DNA of 64,000 bases, taken from the NCBI RefSeq assembly GCF_014204935.1, contig NZ_JACHMJ010000001.1, positions 2,790,001-2,854,000 on the forward strand, given 5' to 3'. This DNA is from Conyzicola lurida. GTDB taxonomy: Bacteria; Actinomycetota; Actinomycetes; Actinomycetales; Microbacteriaceae. The notes under the pieces are model-generated. The model saw nothing but the letters and a program-made list of their open reading frames with translations, made no database searches and had not been told where the DNA came from. Each line of letters starts with the position of its first letter. Position 1 is the first letter of the stretch. Made by a program: the position numbers and the translations under genes. Shown here piece by piece: positions 62,201-64,000 of this stretch.

Positions 62201-64000
62201 CGATGACGTCGAGCAGCGGTGCCGCGGCGACGTTCGCCGTGTCGCTGGCGGGCGGGAAGCCTGCCTGCGCCTGGGTCACGGTCGCGGTGATGACCGTTCC
62301 GTCGGGAGTTGTGCCCGGAACCGTGTAGTTCGCGGTGAACGTGCCGCCCGGGCCGGTGGCCTGGACGAACGGTCCGGCGAGCGGTAGTCCGTCAGCGAGG
62401 TACGTGATTTCGACGTCGGTGTTGCCGACGATCCCGGTCCAACCCTGGCCGGTGAAGGTCAGCGGGGTACCGGCGACCACCGTGTCCTGCACGATGTTCG
62501 CGGTCGGCTGCGGCACGACGACGCTGTCGTCGTTGGTCGCGGCGCCCTGGGTCGCCGTCGCCTGGATGGTTCCGAAGAATCCGGCCGGTACGACGAACGT
62601 CGTCGAGAACGAGCCGTCGGGGTTCGCCTGGACGGTGCCGTCGGCGAGACCGGGAACGGGAACGCCGCCGGAGGTGTACTCGATGGTGATGTCGGGACCG
62701 GGCACCCACGAGGCGCCGTTCACGTTCACCGTCTGTCCGGCGACAGCGGTCGGTTCGACGATGTCGATCGTCGGGTACGGGGTCACCAGCGCCGTGTCGG
62801 CCGCCTCGTCACCGTCGTTCGCGCCGGTCGCGTTCACGGTGACCGATCCGACCGCGGTGAGCGGCACGGTGAAGGTCGTCTCCGGGATGTCGCCGCCGGC
62901 GGTCGCCGTGACGGTGTCGGTGCCCAGCTCGACGCCGTTCGCGTCGACGAAGACGAGTCCGACGGTCTCGCCGTTGCCCCAGTCGCCACCGTCGACGGTG
63001 ATGTCGGAGCCGGCGACGACGGTGCCCTCTTGGATGTTGATGAAGGGCGTGCCCGGCGGGATGACGGCGACCGTGTCGGTGCGGACGTCAGCCCCCTGGG
63101 TGGCGCGCGCCGTAAGGGTCGCCGAGGTCCCCGGAGGAGTGGTGAAGGTGACCGCGAAGACGCCGTTGGCGTCGGCGGTCGGCGTCAGCGTGTCGAGAAC
63201 CGTCGCGCCGTCGAGCAGGTCGACGGTCAGCGCGGTGTTCGGCAGCCAGTTGATGCCGTTGACGGTGATGTCACCGCCGACCGGGACCGAGGTCTCGAGG
63301 ATGTTCACGGTGGGATTGCCGGTCACGACGACGGAGTCCGTAGGCGCGTAGAGGCCCTGGGTCGCCGTGACGGTGACCGGTCCGACGGTTCCGAGCGGGA
63401 TCGTCACGGGCGCGAGCGTGAAGGCTCCGCCGACAGCGGTGGCCGGGATGGCGGCACCGAGCGGTCCGCCCGGTGTGCTGAGCTGCACGCTGACGGGGCC
63501 GTCGGGGAAGTCCGCGCCGGTGATAGTGATCGTGTTGCCCTCTCGCACGGTGGTCTCGACGATGTCGACCGTCGGAGCCGCCTCGGCCAGAACCGTCGAC
63601 GAACCGAGCGAGACCTTGGCGAGGGTGGTTCCGGCGACTCCGGGGAGCAGCGTCAGGCTGATGGCGCGCACGGTGCTGGAGCCCGCGCCGAGGTCGCCCG
63701 GCGTGGCGACGGGGTTCGACGCCGTGACCGTCTGCGGCTGGTCGTTGATCCGTAGGTCGATCACGCGGTCGAGCACCGGGCCGAGCACGGTGGTGAGGGT
63801 GCCGACGACCGGGTTGATCACGCCGTTGAGGGCCGTCGTGATGGCCGGGCCGGACGCGGTCAGGGCGCCGGTCGCGGCCGTTCCGACGGCAGCGACGAGC
63901 GGGGTGACCAGGTTCGTTGTGAGAGCCGTGAGCAAGCCACCCAGCAGGGCGTTGACGGCCGGTCCGAGGATGGGACCGAGACCGGGGAGAACCTGGATCT
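59262..64000 (-). CDS. Giant LAxTG-anchored surface protein with Ig-like and Asp/Ala repeats (5' end outside window)
   Basis: At least 1578 codons are present and the frame is open to the window edge, so the N-terminus is missing. A TTG at 63935 is not a credible start. About ten Ig-like repeats of roughly 85 residues come first, each with pattern V-(N/D)-I-x-E-x-x-V-x-x-G-x(5)-G-x-x-W and ending in V-T-A-T-Q-G. An Asp/Ala/Val tract of about 390 residues (DVDAAADVAADADAD units) follows at 59692-60857. A final beta domain and the sorting signal LASTGF, helix GMWLAGLAALLMLAGAGGIG and TRRQK tail end the protein. The LAxTG form fits class E-like sortases. Probably an extended adhesin or matrix protein. 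Confidence 0.88.
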   Translation of the reverse strand, partial: IQVLPGLGPILGPAVNALLGGLLTALTTNLVTPLVAAVGTAATGALTASGPAITTALNGVINPVVGTLTTVLGPVLDRVIDLRINDQPQTVTASNPVATPGDLGAGSSTVRAISLTLLPGVAGTTLAKVSLGSSTVLAEAAPTVDIVETTVREGNTITITGADFPDGPVSVQLSTPGGPLGAAIPATAVGGAFTLAPVTIPLGTVGPVTVTATQGLYAPTDSVVVTGNPTVNILETSVPVGGDITVNGINWLPNTALTVDLLDGATVLDTLTPTADANGVFAVTFTTPPGTSATLTARATQGADVRTDTVAVIPPGTPFINIQEGTVVAGSDITVDGGDWGNGETVGLVFVDANGVELGTDTVTATAGGDIPETTFTVPLTAVGSVTVNATGANDGDEAADTALVTPYPTIDIVEPTAVAGQTVNVNGASWVPGPDITIEYTSGGVPVPGLADGTVQANPDGSFSTTFVVPAGFFGTIQATATQGAATNDDSVVVPQPTANIVQDTVVAGTPLTFTGQGWTGIVGNTDVEITYLADGLPLAGPFVQATGPGGTFTANYTVPGTTPDGTVITATVTQAQAGFPPASDTANVAAAPLLDVIEETVTEGKVISVHGEGWATGTLLVNVTISNGDPAFDDSRLVGVTPEGEFDFTYTVPLGQLGTVTVTATNGTSTAADTVLVTPAPTVNVVEDGVPLAGGTVNVQGGNWTVGTPVALEFLDGNGDPIVGATPTTATVTVYDPAVPGNLGTIAVAVTIPAGITGPITVNATQGDNTATDTLAVIPPTNFVIPQDEVVVGQQITLTGTGWNPATLVTVSFLDADGETNPTAIQFSTLANGSFSIPFTVPVGTVAGSLTVTASQDGNPGLTDVVTVLVPAVQVPADPVVPGTTIPVTGTDWVPSSTVTIVYSNEDGPIGSPVDVPTDTDGNFTDTSFIVPVGETSITVTVTQGDVTVIEEVTISEPAVEIDQTTVVEGDTITLSGSGWVGGSTVTIEYRDGNVPANIVGTQTGVITAADGTFDSSFLVPTNVGGSITAVVSQGVNTASDTVAVTEDADADVDVAVDADTDGADVDVDVDVDVDVAADVAADVDVDVDAAADVAADADAAADVAADADADVDAAADVAADADADVDAAADVAADAAADVDVDVDAAADVAADADAAADVAADADADVDAAADVAADADADVDAASDVAADADADVDVDAAADVAADADAAADVAADADADVDADAAADVDADAADADADADADAADADVDAATDVAADSDATDMDAAADVAADVDAAADVAADVDAAADVDAAADAAADADAADADTDAAADVAADADAADAAVDADTDAAADTDAAADVAADADAADADVDAATAADADAADSDLGADGIEVDSDTDAATAADAAADTDAATDAAADASDSDLGADGIEVDSDTDAATDADATDTDAATDADGGDPVGELARGTVEKRTIVRGTGVSQVTTGSGFEPGETVTATVRSTPFTLPTQIADASGNVSFTFAIGADFELGAHRIDYVGSVSGDIPTERETTDFVVLGQPAALASTGFTGMWLAGLAALLMLAGAGGIGVTRRQKSRVI
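59692..60857 (-). repeat. Asp/Ala-coding low-complexity repeat tract
   Basis: About 1.17 kb consists of near-repeats of gcg, gca, gac and gtc codons arranged in 6- to 18-base units. All three frames of the opposite strand stay open through it. Within it, SDLGADGIEVDSDTDAAT occurs twice, at about 59740-59795 and 59860-59910. Synonymous variation between units suggests expansion by slippage or unequal exchange followed by drift. Confidence 0.85.

Noticed and set aside
59463-62387. 974-codon open frame on the plus strand (and a 718-codon frame beside it)
   Set aside because: They run antisense to the giant surface-protein gene. The Asp/Ala-coding repeat keeps opposite-strand frames open. The translations show no domain and the true gene has clear Ig-like repeats and a sorting signal.

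Overview
The window is GC-rich actinobacterial chromosome. A member of the Microbacteriaceae is the best guess. The reasons are the codon usage, the order topA-tmk-holB, the Flp/Tad pilus genes beside topA, the lysC/asd and recR/dnaX groups, an LAxTG-type wall-sorting signal, and dispersed repeats of a kind I associate with that family. This placement is inference from gene content; no 16S rRNA is present.

Left end to 19.8 kb: an integrated genomic island. An intact tRNA-Thr(CGU) lies at 19725-19797, and a 46-bp direct copy of its 3' part lies at 937-982. A truncated tyrosine recombinase sits beside the intact tRNA. A 21-bp tandem motif (two TGTGGGCAAA units) occurs just inside both ends, as expected for integrase arm-type sites. 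The cargo is metabolic. First comes an aldehyde/stress group: aldo/keto reductase, DUF2254 membrane protein, two zinc alcohol/formaldehyde dehydrogenases, a DJ-1/PfpI protein, a GAF-LuxR regulator and a small monooxygenase. Next comes a LacI-controlled sugar operon: isomerase, binding protein, two Gfo/Idh/MocA dehydrogenases and a ribose-type ABC importer. It resembles levoglucosan (3-keto-sugar) pathways. A second tRNA 3' remnant at 17.6 kb and a truncated TolB-like gene show repeated insertion and deletion.

19.8-36.7 kb: core chromosome. It holds a TetR regulator, a secreted alpha/beta hydrolase, holB, tmk and topA. A compact Flp/Tad pilus operon with fused TadB-TadC follows. Then come acs, a DUF4177 mini-gene with ridA, a PASTA penicillin-binding protein, a metallophosphoesterase and tRNA-Pro(CGG).

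36.8-42.4 kb: a divergent four-carbon acid-sugar cluster. It contains a MatC-type transporter, an SAF-domain oxidoreductase, a DUF1537 kinase, a class II aldolase and a DeoR regulator.

42.5-59.1 kb: tdk, then a three-gene signalling operon (response regulator, sensor-like membrane protein, histidine kinase), mqo, a TSUP permease, a Thr-Pro-rich membrane protein, an SGNH hydrolase, a broken DUF559 gene, asd, lysC, recR, dnaX and a DUF5819/HTTM pair.

59.3 kb to the end: a giant partial surface protein with about ten Ig-like repeats, a roughly 390-residue Asp/Ala tract and an LAxTG anchor. Two families of short interspersed repeats recur from 32 to 57 kb. One of them lies inside coding sequence, in the linker of DnaX and the tail of the HTTM protein.
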